DNA from: JACKHA01 sp041401985
GTDB lineage: Bacteria; Planctomycetota; Phycisphaerae; Phycisphaerales; UBA1924
Assembly: GCA_041401985.1 (NCBI GenBank)
Contig: JAWKTE010000013.1
Span: forward strand, 72,493-136,492
DNA length: 64,000 bases
Direction: 5' to 3'
Under the pieces are notes generated by a model. It worked only from the letters and a program-made list of their open reading frames with translations. It was not told the origin of the DNA and searched no databases. The position numbers and the translations under genes are program-made. Shown here one piece after another: positions 1 to 8,197 of the stretch; the first letter of the stretch is position 1, and each line of letters starts with the position of its first letter.

Positions 1-840
1 CCCGGGGTTGGCGGCCATGGTCTTCATGGCGTCGGCCATGCCGACCTGCTGGTAGGAGGTGCCGGCCTCGGCCAGGCGGGCGGCGCCGGCGGCCTTGGCC
101 TCGAGTTCGAGTTGGGTGCCGCGAGCCCGGGCGAACGCCTCGCTGGCGATGCCGGCGTTGCGATCGAGGACCTGGCGGATCTCCTCGGTGGTGGAGACGG
201 AGTTGACCGCCAGTTCGGTCATCTCGACGCCGAGGGTCGCGACCTCGGGCGAGATGATGGCCTTGACGCCGATGCCGAGTTCGCGGTAGTAGCGCGGCAG
301 TTCGACGAACGACTTGCCGAGAGAGGCCACGCCGTCGGTCAGGGCGGCCACGATGTATTGGGCTCGGAGGTAGTCCTCGATGTCGCGCGTGCGGAAGATC
401 GGGCGGGTGCCGACGACCTTGGGCACGAAGATGGACGGGTCGGTCACGCGGATGGCGAAGCGGCCGTTGGCCCGGATCGGGATCTGGAGCAGGATCGGAT
501 CGGGGATGTAGACCGGCGAGGGCGTGCCCCACTTCAGGTCGCGGTGGAGGCTGGTGGCGACGTAGTAGACCTCCGCCCGGAACGGCGTGTTGCCCTTGCC
601 GTAGACCATGCCGGTGACGAACTTGGTGAGCACGGGCACGTTTTGGGTGGTCAGGACGTAGCGCCCCGGCTCGAAGGTGGCCATGGCCTTGCCGTCGCGG
701 AAGAAGACGGCGACCTGGCCCTCGCGGACGATGAGCTGGGAGCCCCATTCGATGACGCCCTCGCCGGTGGCGGGGAGTCGGGCGGCAAGGACATCGCCGA
801 CGGTGTCCTGGAACTCGATGATCTGGGCCAGTTGGGGCAT
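1..840 (-). CDS. SPFH-domain (YdjI / virion-core-like) protein, C-terminus outside the window
   Basis: The start codon is at 840 and 280 codons read open to the window edge, so the C-terminus is missing. The protein begins MPQLAQIIEFQDTVGDVL and contains the stretches GVIEWGSQLIVREGQVAVFF, PGRYVLTTQNVPVL and GIGVKAIISPEVATLGVEM, typical of the SPFH/Band-7 subgroup called virion core protein or YdjI. In that family the N-terminal SPFH fold is often followed by a C-terminal zinc ribbon, which would lie outside this window. In Bacillus, YdjI works with YdjG (zinc ribbon) and YdjH to place a PspA protein at the membrane. Here a coiled-coil protein lies upstream on the same strand and zinc-ribbon proteins lie beyond it, so a similar membrane-stress role is inferred. 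Confidence 0.8.
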   Translation of the reverse strand, partial: MPQLAQIIEFQDTVGDVLAARLPATGEGVIEWGSQLIVREGQVAVFFRDGKAMATFEPGRYVLTTQNVPVLTKFVTGMVYGKGNTPFRAEVYYVATSLHRDLKWGTPSPVYIPDPILLQIPIRANGRFAIRVTDPSIFVPKVVGTRPIFRTRDIEDYLRAQYIVAALTDGVASLGKSFVELPRYYRELGIGVKAIISPEVATLGVEMTELAVNSVSTTEEIRQVLDRNAGIASEAFARARGTQLELEAKAAGAARLAEAGTSYQQVGMADAMKTMAANPG

Positions 841-860
841 GGAGGGTCTCGATCAGGTAC

Positions 861-895
861 GAGGCACTAGGCATTGGGCACGAGGCACTCGGGAG
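861..895. repeat. Degenerate 7-bp tandem repeat (gaggcac-type)
   Basis: Four consecutive heptads, gaggcac, taggcat, tgggcac and gaggcac, run from 861 to 888, with a degraded fifth. They lie between the SPFH gene and the upstream 162-aa gene. The period matches the cleaner heptad arrays at 1021, 54767 and 57729. Confidence 0.5.
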
Positions 896-950
896 GGGAG
901 AACGCGGAGGTCGCGGAGGTGGGCGGAGGGACGCGGAGAAGAGACATGGG
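895..950. repeat. Half of a GAG-rich inverted-repeat element
   Basis: This stretch has repeated cGCGGAGG units (gaacgcggaggtcgcggagg) like one arm of the hairpin element at 33064-33255. A matching second arm is not convincing; the pyrimidine-rich stretch at 1091-1131 pairs only partly. It is read as a partial or decayed member of the repeat family. Confidence 0.4.
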
Positions 951-1020
951 CCGGGTGTTGGGGCTGGCGTGGCGACTGGGCCGCGCCGTGTGGAATCGAC
1001 AATCCGTTGCCCGATCTCCG

Positions 1021-1090
1021 GGACTCAGGACCAAGGACTCAGGACTCAGGACTCAGGACTCAGGACTCAGGACTCAGGACTCAGGACTCT
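1021..1090. repeat. 7-bp tandem repeat GGACTCA, ten units
   Basis: Eight exact GGACTCA units and two variants (GGACCAA, GGACTCT) run head to tail. On the minus strand the array reads TGAGTCC repeated and starts 38 bases after the stop codon of the 162-aa gene. Because the period is 7, TGA falls in all three minus-strand frames. Confidence 0.95.
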
Positions 1091-1128
1091 ACCAACGATT
1101 CTCTTGTCTCTCTTCTCTACTGCTCTGC

Positions 1129-1617
1129 TCACTTCACATCCATCAGCAAATGGTCTCGCTCCAGCACGGCCTTCTCGATGTTCTGCAGGGCCGTGACGCA
1201 CTGGTCGGCGGCGGCGGGGATGTCGTCGGCGCGGGGGAGGCCCTCGATGATCTGGCCGACCTCGTTGACGCGTTCCAGAACGCTCGCGTCGTTCTCGTAG
1301 ATGCGGTCGAGTTGCTCGGGGCCGATCTCGGCGGTGTCGAAGAAGCCCGAGTAGCCGGCCGGGGCGTGGCGGATCAGGTCGGTCACACGCTCGAGTTTCC
1401 GCTTGACCAGTTCGAGCGGCTCGAGGTTGTCGAACTGGAACTTGCGGCTGGACTCGGCGATGGCGCGGTCGACGACGGCCTTTCGCTCCTGCAGGCGCGT
1501 GACGATGGCGTGGCGGAGCATGCGGTCCGCGTCGCGGCGCTGCTCCTTGTCCTTGTAGCCCTTGTAGCCGGGGATGAGCCCGGCGACGAAGTCGACTCCC
1601 TTGCGCAAGATGCCCAC
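1129..1617 (-). CDS. Coiled-coil protein (162 aa), possible PspA-like partner of the SPFH protein
   Basis: A GTG start at 1617 is preceded by the strong purine-rich site AAGGAAGGGGG. The sequence opens VGILRKGVDFVAGLIPGYKG, continues as charged helices (DKEQRRDADRMLRHAIVTRL, ELVKRKLERVTDLIRHAP) and ends LERDHLLMDVK. There is no signal peptide or long hydrophobic segment. It is shorter than PspA (about 220 aa) and I do not recognise the family with certainty. It is co-directional with the SPFH gene downstream and divergent from the zinc-ribbon pair, which suggests one functional neighbourhood. The role as a peripheral membrane-stress partner is inferred from that context only. Confidence 0.75.
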   Translation of the reverse strand: MGILRKGVDFVAGLIPGYKGYKDKEQRRDADRMLRHAIVTRLQERKAVVDRAIAESSRKFQFDNLEPLELVKRKLERVTDLIRHAPAGYSGFFDTAEIGPEQLDRIYENDASVLERVNEVGQIIEGLPRADDIPAAADQCVTALQNIEKAVLERDHLLMDVK

Positions 1618-1951
1618 GCGAGCGCCCCCTTCCTTGTCGGCCCGCCCCACTCGGCGGACGCGTGGCCCGGACGACCGGCCCAATATAGCCGGGGATTCCG
1701 GCGTGTGCGCGGCGTGCCCGACGCCGATTCGCCCGACGATCCCGGCGGACATCCGGATTCGTGGCCCGCCCGGGGCCGCGCTTGCGGATGTTCTTCGGAG
1801 TGGCGTCGCCCGGTTTCGTGGGTCGCCCGCGCGGCGCCGCGGTCCTGCGTCGACTGTTCGGGCCTGATCCGGTAGGCTGCGCGGCTCCTGCGACTGGTGA
1901 TCGACGCCGGCCCCGCCCGCCGGAGGCGCGCGGCCCGCCCGGAGCACGCCC

Positions 1952-4501
1952 ATGGCCAGCCACATGCCACACTGCCCGGCGTGCGCGGCCCCGCTGCCCG
2001 AGTACGGCGACGACGGGATCGTCACCTGCGAGTTCTGCGGGACGGACTCCAACGTGCAGCGGGAACTCGTGCCCCGCTGGCCGCTCCGGTCGCCCCCGCT
2101 GTCGCTCAAGGGGTGGCGTCCGAAGGTCGAGGGGCACACTCGGTATTCGTCGGACCGGCTGCCGCTCGAGGGCCTCGAGAACTTCTGCGTCCAACTGGCG
2201 AACTGGGACGCGGGGGTGGTTTTCACCCATCTGCTGACCGAGCCGGACCCGGATCGCCAGTTCGTGATCGCGACCACCAGCAGCCTGCCGGTGTGGGACA
2301 AGGATGCCGTGGCGTGGGCGGCGGCGCTGGCCGACGAGGTGTCGCGCCAGTTCCGCGAGGGACGCGGCTCGCTGGCGATGGCGATCACGCTGCTGCTCCG
2401 CGGGATCGCGGCCGGCAAGAACGACAGCAAGGCCCTCGAACTGCTGGCGGCCCTTCGGAAAGCCCAGCAGCAGGGGCCGAACTGGGAAGAGGAGTCGGCG
2501 CGCCTGGTGCGTCATTGCTTTGCGACCACGGGGTACATCCGCCGGCGGGAGGACTCGCGGACCTGCCGCGCGATGCTGGAACTGGCCCGGGTCGTCGAGG
2601 GCTGCTGCCCGAGATCGGACGTGGCGCTGGTCGCGCTATCGGCGGCGGGCCCGGCGGCCATGCAGCGCTTGATGGACCTGGCGGCGGAGGCACGAGAGGA
2701 CGGCGACGAGAAGGGGGCGGCCCTGCGGCTCGAGTGCCTCCGCCTGCTGCTGGCGCGCCTCGGCGACTCGTACCACGACCCGCGGAACGCCGAGCGCCTC
2801 GGGCTGCAACTCGACGCGGCGTTCCACCTGATCATGACGCGCCGGGGACCGGAGCAGGAGGCGCTGGTCCGGTTTGTGGCCGACCTGGCCGACGACCATA
2901 CCAACGAGCCGGACGAGCGGAACCCCCGCGACTGGCCCGGGCCGAAGGAGGTGCTCAACCCGATCCTGCTCTTCACGGCTGAGATGCTGCGCGAGCGGCC
3001 GGCGCTTGGCGAGCAGATGCTGCGTGCGATCAAAGAGGAATACCGCGAGGCCACCGGCGGCTGGGGGCACATGGACCGCTGGAAGGAGGCGGTCGGGCTG
3101 GTGCCGACGGCGGAGGGGCGGGCGGCGTTCGTGCGGACCTTCCACGAGATCGTGGGGCCGCCGGGCGGTCGGTTTGCGATGCGGAACGTGATCGACCTGG
3201 CCGCGGCACTGCCCGCGCTGCCGGAGCCTGATCCGAAACGAAGGTCGGGCGTGGCGCTGGCGCGTCCCGTGGCGGGCCAGGCCGAGTGCCCGTCGTGCGG
3301 GCGGGCGTTGCCGCTGAAGGAACTGCTTCTGGTGGTCGTGTGCGGGTACTGCGGCGGGGCGGCCCGGATCGCGCGGGAACTGCGGGTGGTCTCGCCGGGC
3401 GTGCGCGAGGACGACCTGGGGCACTGGTCGCCGCGGCGGCTTCTCGACACCTATCGAACATCCGACGACGACTCGCTGCGGATGGCGATCGCAAACGAAC
3501 TCGACTCGCCGCTGACCGATGGCGGGCGGTTCGCCGAGCATGCCGACGCGGTGCTGGAGGTGCTGTCGGGGGATCTGCCGGGCGACATCGGCTACGCGAT
3601 GGACCGGGTGGTCAAACGCCTGCACCGGCATCGGGACGAGGGATTCAGCAAGGCGCTGGTGGACTCGTTCCGGCGCGGGCGGTTCGGGCCGCACCAGAAC
3701 AAGCGGCTGCTCGGGGCGATCGCCGCGGCGGGGTCCGTCGCGCTGCCCGCGCTGCTCGACTACGTGGACGCGAACGCCCGACGCATCAAGAAGCACGACG
3801 AGGCCGTCGGCACGGCCCTGAGTCTCGCGCGGCGTCTGCTCGACGAAGCGGACGACGCCGGCAGCGAGGACCAGACCCGCTGGCTGCTGGAACGGATGCA
3901 CGAGGCGGGCGACCCGCTGGCGGCGGAACTGGCAGAGCATCTGATCCACTCGCGATTCCGGAATCAGGTGTTCGGTCCGTCGCAGGAGATGGTGGTGAGG
4001 TTCATCGACGAGCATCTGGACGTTGAGAACCTCGAGTTCCCCCGGTGGATGTGGCGGGGCTCCCACGACAAGGGCCGCGACGACGATGGTGACCGCGATC
4101 GGCCGGCACGCCCGAAGAACGAGACGCCCGAGCAGCGCCGGGCCCGGATGCTCGCCCGCGATGCGGCCAACCTGATCGAAGAGATGGACTGGTGGCGCAG
4201 CGAGCACGACACGGCTGAGAGCATCCTCGAACGCCTGGCCATCCTCGAGTCCCTTCGCCTCGACGCGACGCGCCACTGCGTCATGCACTCGGCCCGATCC
4301 CGCCCCGCGGACATGACCGGCAGCCAATACGCCCAGGTGAAAAAGGTCCTGAGGCCGTGGCGCGCGCACCCGAAACTCGGCCCGATCGTCGAAGAGGTGC
4401 TCGAAGGGCTTCGGGCGCCCGGGCTGGGCAAGCGGATGGAGGGGATGTTCCAGCGGCTCGAACGCAATCGCACGATGCGGCGGCTGATGTTCTGGCGGTA
4501 A
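1952..4501 (+). CDS. Double zinc-ribbon helical protein, paralogue 1 (849 aa)
   Basis: I recognise no named family. The protein has an N-terminal zinc ribbon with Cys8, Cys11, Cys26 and Cys29, then about 400 residues of predicted helical, HEAT-like sequence. A second ribbon follows at Cys446, Cys449, Cys464 and Cys467, then another helical half that starts ARELRVVSPG and includes LRMAIANELDSPLTDGGRF. Both ribbons have the same C-x2-C-x14-C-x2-C spacing, so the protein looks like an internal duplication. There is no signal peptide or membrane segment, so it is probably cytoplasmic. The start follows GGAGCACGCCC. It lies 103 bases before a paralogue of almost equal length and is divergent from the SPFH and coiled-coil genes. 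It may be a scaffold or sensor for that module (inference). Confidence 0.85.
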   Translation: MASHMPHCPACAAPLPEYGDDGIVTCEFCGTDSNVQRELVPRWPLRSPPLSLKGWRPKVEGHTRYSSDRLPLEGLENFCVQLANWDAGVVFTHLLTEPDPDRQFVIATTSSLPVWDKDAVAWAAALADEVSRQFREGRGSLAMAITLLLRGIAAGKNDSKALELLAALRKAQQQGPNWEEESARLVRHCFATTGYIRRREDSRTCRAMLELARVVEGCCPRSDVALVALSAAGPAAMQRLMDLAAEAREDGDEKGAALRLECLRLLLARLGDSYHDPRNAERLGLQLDAAFHLIMTRRGPEQEALVRFVADLADDHTNEPDERNPRDWPGPKEVLNPILLFTAEMLRERPALGEQMLRAIKEEYREATGGWGHMDRWKEAVGLVPTAEGRAAFVRTFHEIVGPPGGRFAMRNVIDLAAALPALPEPDPKRRSGVALARPVAGQAECPSCGRALPLKELLLVVVCGYCGGAARIARELRVVSPGVREDDLGHWSPRRLLDTYRTSDDDSLRMAIANELDSPLTDGGRFAEHADAVLEVLSGDLPGDIGYAMDRVVKRLHRHRDEGFSKALVDSFRRGRFGPHQNKRLLGAIAAAGSVALPALLDYVDANARRIKKHDEAVGTALSLARRLLDEADDAGSEDQTRWLLERMHEAGDPLAAELAEHLIHSRFRNQVFGPSQEMVVRFIDEHLDVENLEFPRWMWRGSHDKGRDDDGDRDRPARPKNETPEQRRARMLARDAANLIEEMDWWRSEHDTAESILERLAILESLRLDATRHCVMHSARSRPADMTGSQYAQVKKVLRPWRAHPKLGPIVEEVLEGLRAPGLGKRMEGMFQRLERNRTMRRLMFWR

Positions 4502-4604
4502 GCGCGAGCCTTCCGAAGCCCTCGTGCTCAAGGCCCTCCTGCCCAAGCCCTCAGCCCCACGCTTTCACCGACCGACCCAACCAACCGATGCAGCGGACCA
4601 TGCC

Positions 4605-7157
4605 ATGACCAAGACCCCCCACTGCCCCGCCTGCGCCGCCCCGCTGCCCGAACTCGAGGCCCAGCAGATCGTCACCTGCGACTTCTGCGGCACGGACGTC
4701 AACGCCGAGTACGAGCCCGCGCCGGCCCCGGCTCTGCGGTCACCGCCGCTGTCCGACGAGCGTGAGTACGACGACGCGGACGACCCGCCGGAGGACTGGC
4801 AGGCCGGGCCGTGGGTCCACGCGCTGCTCACGAGCGAGCGCGACCGGGCGCTGGCGCTGGCCGACGCGGGCAACGGTCGCCTGACCGGCGAGGACCTGAT
4901 GCTGTGGTCACCCGCGCTGGCCGATGCGCTCATCAAGGCCGAAAGGGAGGGCGACTCCGAGTGGGCGCGACACTTGATCGTTTTCCTGAGCGATGGCGCG
5001 TTCATGCGAGCCAACGACGGCATCAAGGAGGACTGGCCCGAGGCCAGGGCCGCCCGCGAGGGGCGGCGCATGCGGGCCGGGGACTTCCGGGCGGCCCAGC
5101 GCGTCCAGCCCAAGGACGCGTGGTTCTTCCTCCAGATCGCGGATCGCCTGCTCAAGGAGGTTCCCGAGAGCCCCGGCGGGATGATCGTCCTCACAAGCGC
5201 GGGCCCCGCCGGCCTGCGCCGATTCCTCGAACTCGCCGCCGAGTTCGAGACCGCGGGCGACCAGGAGCGCATGGACGACGCGCTCGTCTGCGTCAGACGA
5301 ATCCTGACCGAGACGACCGACGACTGGGCCTTCGGTGTCGTGTTCGACGTGGCGACGTACCTCCTGCCGACGCTGCCGACACGCACCCAGCAGGCCGTTA
5401 TCGACACGCTGGGCGACCTGGCCGACCAGTCCATCGACGAGCCGGGACGCGAATACGGGCGCGAGTGGCGCGGCCCGGACGACATGCTCACCGTGTTGTT
5501 GCTCTACGCCGACGATCTGGTGCACGACCACCCGGACCTTGCCAGTCGGATGCTCGACGCCGTGGTCGAGGGCGCCAGCCGCCACCCGTTCGAGCGGTAT
5601 CGGTGGGGCGTGGCCTTGCGGGCCGTGCCGACCGCCAAGGGGCGGGCCGCGTGCCTGGACGCGTTCGAGCGGGTCTACCAGCAGCGGGCCGAGGAGACCG
5701 AGCAGGACCTGCTGGATGAGATGTGGCGCAAACGCCGCGGCGAGGGACTCAAGCCGATCCTCAAGGGCGACCTGCCCGCCATGCCCCAGACCGCCCGGGC
5801 CCGCGATGGCCAGGCGCCCTGCCCCTCGTGCGGGCACCCGCTGCAACTTGCAACCGGACGCCTCATCACCACCTGCGACCACTGCGGCCAGAACTCACGC
5901 GTCGCCCGCGAGGTCCGCACCATCCGGCGCGTGCTCCATCCCGAATCGCTCGACCTGCACACATGGGAGCCCGAGCGCCTCGTCTCGACCATGCTCGAGA
6001 CCGAGGAGGACGCCCTGCGCCTGGCCATCGCCAACGAACTGGCCAGCGCCACCAGCGACGGCGGACGCTTCATCGAACTCGCCCCGGCCCTGGTCCGCTA
6101 CATGCTCGCCGAGCACATCCCCGATGACGTCGAACGCCTCCTGGGCGGCGGCATCGAGTCGATGCTCCGCTTCCGCGACCCGGCGTTCCTCGACGCCCTG
6201 TTCACGGCGATCCGCGACCAGGCCTTCACGCGGGAAGGCTCGGACCGCCTGCTCGACGCCCTCGAGAAGGCCGGGCCCCCCGCGGCCCCGCTGCTGTTCG
6301 ACCTGTGCGACAAGGTCACCGCCGACGCCGACGCCTGGAACATGTACACCCTCCGGGCCAGCCAGGTCGCGATGACGGTGATCCAGCGATGGGCCGAGCG
6401 CGACCGGGACACGATGGCCTCGTTCATGCTCGAACGCATGGAGACCAGCGGGCCGGCCCTGTCCGACCAACTCCCGACGTTCCTCGGCTTCAACGTCTTC
6501 GAGGGCCGCCCATACGACCGCGTGCAGGAGCGGATCATCCGCTTTATCGACGCGCACACCGACCCGGCCAAGGTAGACTGGCACAAGGGCATCAGCCCGC
6601 TTGGGCCGGAACTCAGCGTGCCCCACCTGTCGTGGACCGCCGAGGACATCGCCCAGGCCGAGAAACGCCTGGGCCTGAAGTGGGCCCAGGGCGGCGAACT
6701 GGACACCCACAAGATCATGATGAGCATCCCGGCCTTGCCGGGCGCGCAGGTCACGCTCCGCCAGGTCTCGATGCTGTTCTCGCAGGTGGACTCGAACTGG
6801 GACCCGCCCCGGCGAACCGACGACCTGCTCAAACGCCTCACGTTGGCGCGCGAGGTGCTGCACGACAGCACACGCTGGCTCGTGTTCAAGTCGATCACCG
6901 AGCCGCCATCGCGCTTGGATGTCGACGCTTGCCGCGAGGCGCTCGAACGGCTCGAGCAGATCCCAGCCGGAGAGAACCTCGCGCCGTGGAAGGCGATCGT
7001 GGTTCAGGCGCTGACCGCCGACCCGGACAAGACGCCCGCGGCCATCGAGAAGCAGCGCGGCCAGAACTGGACCCCGCCGCGCGGAAAACTGCAGTGGCAA
7101 CTCGCCAAGGCCCGCCAGTCGCTCGGCGCCCTGGCCAGGCGGATCCTGAGGAAGTAG
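4605..7157 (+). CDS. Double zinc-ribbon helical protein, paralogue 2 (850 aa)
   Basis: The ATG at 4605 is chosen because it aligns MTKTPHCPACAAPLPE with MPHCPACAAPLPE of the preceding gene; an upstream in-frame ATG at 4524 would add an unmatched proline-rich tail. Ribbon 1 uses Cys7, Cys10, Cys25 and Cys28; ribbon 2 uses Cys406, Cys409, Cys424 and Cys427, again with x14 spacing. After ribbon 2 the sequence LRLAIANELASATSDGGRF mirrors the same place in paralogue 1. The two proteins have diverged strongly elsewhere while keeping length, both ribbons and this helical signature, which argues for an old tandem duplication kept for distinct roles. Function is unknown. Confidence 0.88.
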   Translation: MTKTPHCPACAAPLPELEAQQIVTCDFCGTDVNAEYEPAPAPALRSPPLSDEREYDDADDPPEDWQAGPWVHALLTSERDRALALADAGNGRLTGEDLMLWSPALADALIKAEREGDSEWARHLIVFLSDGAFMRANDGIKEDWPEARAAREGRRMRAGDFRAAQRVQPKDAWFFLQIADRLLKEVPESPGGMIVLTSAGPAGLRRFLELAAEFETAGDQERMDDALVCVRRILTETTDDWAFGVVFDVATYLLPTLPTRTQQAVIDTLGDLADQSIDEPGREYGREWRGPDDMLTVLLLYADDLVHDHPDLASRMLDAVVEGASRHPFERYRWGVALRAVPTAKGRAACLDAFERVYQQRAEETEQDLLDEMWRKRRGEGLKPILKGDLPAMPQTARARDGQAPCPSCGHPLQLATGRLITTCDHCGQNSRVAREVRTIRRVLHPESLDLHTWEPERLVSTMLETEEDALRLAIANELASATSDGGRFIELAPALVRYMLAEHIPDDVERLLGGGIESMLRFRDPAFLDALFTAIRDQAFTREGSDRLLDALEKAGPPAAPLLFDLCDKVTADADAWNMYTLRASQVAMTVIQRWAERDRDTMASFMLERMETSGPALSDQLPTFLGFNVFEGRPYDRVQERIIRFIDAHTDPAKVDWHKGISPLGPELSVPHLSWTAEDIAQAEKRLGLKWAQGGELDTHKIMMSIPALPGAQVTLRQVSMLFSQVDSNWDPPRRTDDLLKRLTLAREVLHDSTRWLVFKSITEPPSRLDVDACREALERLEQIPAGENLAPWKAIVVQALTADPDKTPAAIEKQRGQNWTPPRGKLQWQLAKARQSLGALARRILRK

Positions 7158-7172
7158 ACAGGAGCCGAAGCC

Positions 7173-8168
7173 TCAACCCGTTACCGCGCCGACCAACTCG
7201 CCCACGCTCGCCACACCCTGCTCCCGCACCCACCGGTCCAGCCCCTTGACCACCCGCAGCGGGCTCCGGGGATCGGCCATCAGGCCCGTGCCCATCTGCA
7301 CCGCCGACGCACCGGCCAGGATGAACGCCGCGGCGTCCTCCCATCGCAGCACGCCGCCGATGCCGATGATCGGCGTCTGCGTCGGCCTTGCGATCGCGCC
7401 GTACGCCTGGTGGATGAGGCGGACCACGATCGGGTGTACCGCGGGTCCGGACAGCCCACCGGTCACGTTGGCAAGCCGCGGCTTCCGCGTCCGCGCGTCG
7501 ATCGCCATCGCCGGCGTCGTGTTGCACAGGCACAGCGCGTCGGCCCCCGGTCGCCCGCCCGGCCCGCCGCTCGCCGCCGCCCCGCCGCCCTCCGGACGCC
7601 CTTCAATCGCCGCCCGCGCCACGTCCACGATCGACGGGCTGCCCAGCGCCACGGGCGGCAGTTTCACCAGCAGCGGCTTGCCCGGCACCGCCCGGCGCAC
7701 CTGGTGCACGAGTTCGCCCAGCGCCCGCGTGTCCAGCCCGAACTCCGTGCCGCCGTGCACGTTCGGGCACGAGACATTCAGTTCGACCGCGCGAACGCCC
7801 TCGATCTGCCCCAACGCCCCCGCGACGCGGACGTAGTCATCGACCCTGAACCCCGCGGCCGAGCCGATCACGCACGTCTTCACCCCCGCAACCCGCGGCC
7901 CCACATCGCGCTCGAACGCCTCAACGCCGATGTTCGCCAGCCCGATCGCGTTGAGCATCCCGACGCCGAGTTCGACCACCCGCCACGTCTGGTTGCCCTC
8001 TCGCGCCTCGGGCGTGATCGACTTGGTCACCAGCCCGCCGACGCGCGACAGGTCCAGCACGTCGCCCATCTCGTCGAGCGTGCCGCACGTGCCCGCGGCC
8101 AGCAGCACGGGGTTGCGCAGGTCGATCCCGGCGATGCTCGTGCGGAGGCGGTCGGTGGCGTCGGGCAC
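7173..8168 (-). CDS. pyrD: Dihydroorotate dehydrogenase, class 1B-like
   Basis: This FMN enzyme oxidises dihydroorotate to orotate in pyrimidine synthesis. Diagnostic stretches are NPVLLAAGTCG near the N-terminus, VELNVSCPNVHGG with the catalytic Cys of class 1 enzymes, LLVKLPP, a phosphate-binding IIGIGGVLRWEDA and GASAVQMGTGL. The GTG at 8168 gives 331 aa, close to the usual 300-320; the longer open frame upstream overlaps the next gene and lacks homology. There is a low-complexity G/A-rich insertion at about residues 190-205. Class 1B enzymes normally need the PyrK electron-transfer subunit, which is not visible in this window. It starts 30 bases after the asparagine synthase stop codon on the same strand. 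Confidence 0.92.
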   Translation of the reverse strand: MPDATDRLRTSIAGIDLRNPVLLAAGTCGTLDEMGDVLDLSRVGGLVTKSITPEAREGNQTWRVVELGVGMLNAIGLANIGVEAFERDVGPRVAGVKTCVIGSAAGFRVDDYVRVAGALGQIEGVRAVELNVSCPNVHGGTEFGLDTRALGELVHQVRRAVPGKPLLVKLPPVALGSPSIVDVARAAIEGRPEGGGAAASGGPGGRPGADALCLCNTTPAMAIDARTRKPRLANVTGGLSGPAVHPIVVRLIHQAYGAIARPTQTPIIGIGGVLRWEDAAAFILAGASAVQMGTGLMADPRSPLRVVKGLDRWVREQGVASVGELVGAVTG

Positions 8169-8197
8169 GCGGGACGATAGCCGCGAACTGGCCGGGC

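Noticed and set aside
1021..1090. CRISPR-like array
   Set aside because: The 7-bp units are contiguous with no spacers, and no cas gene is present.
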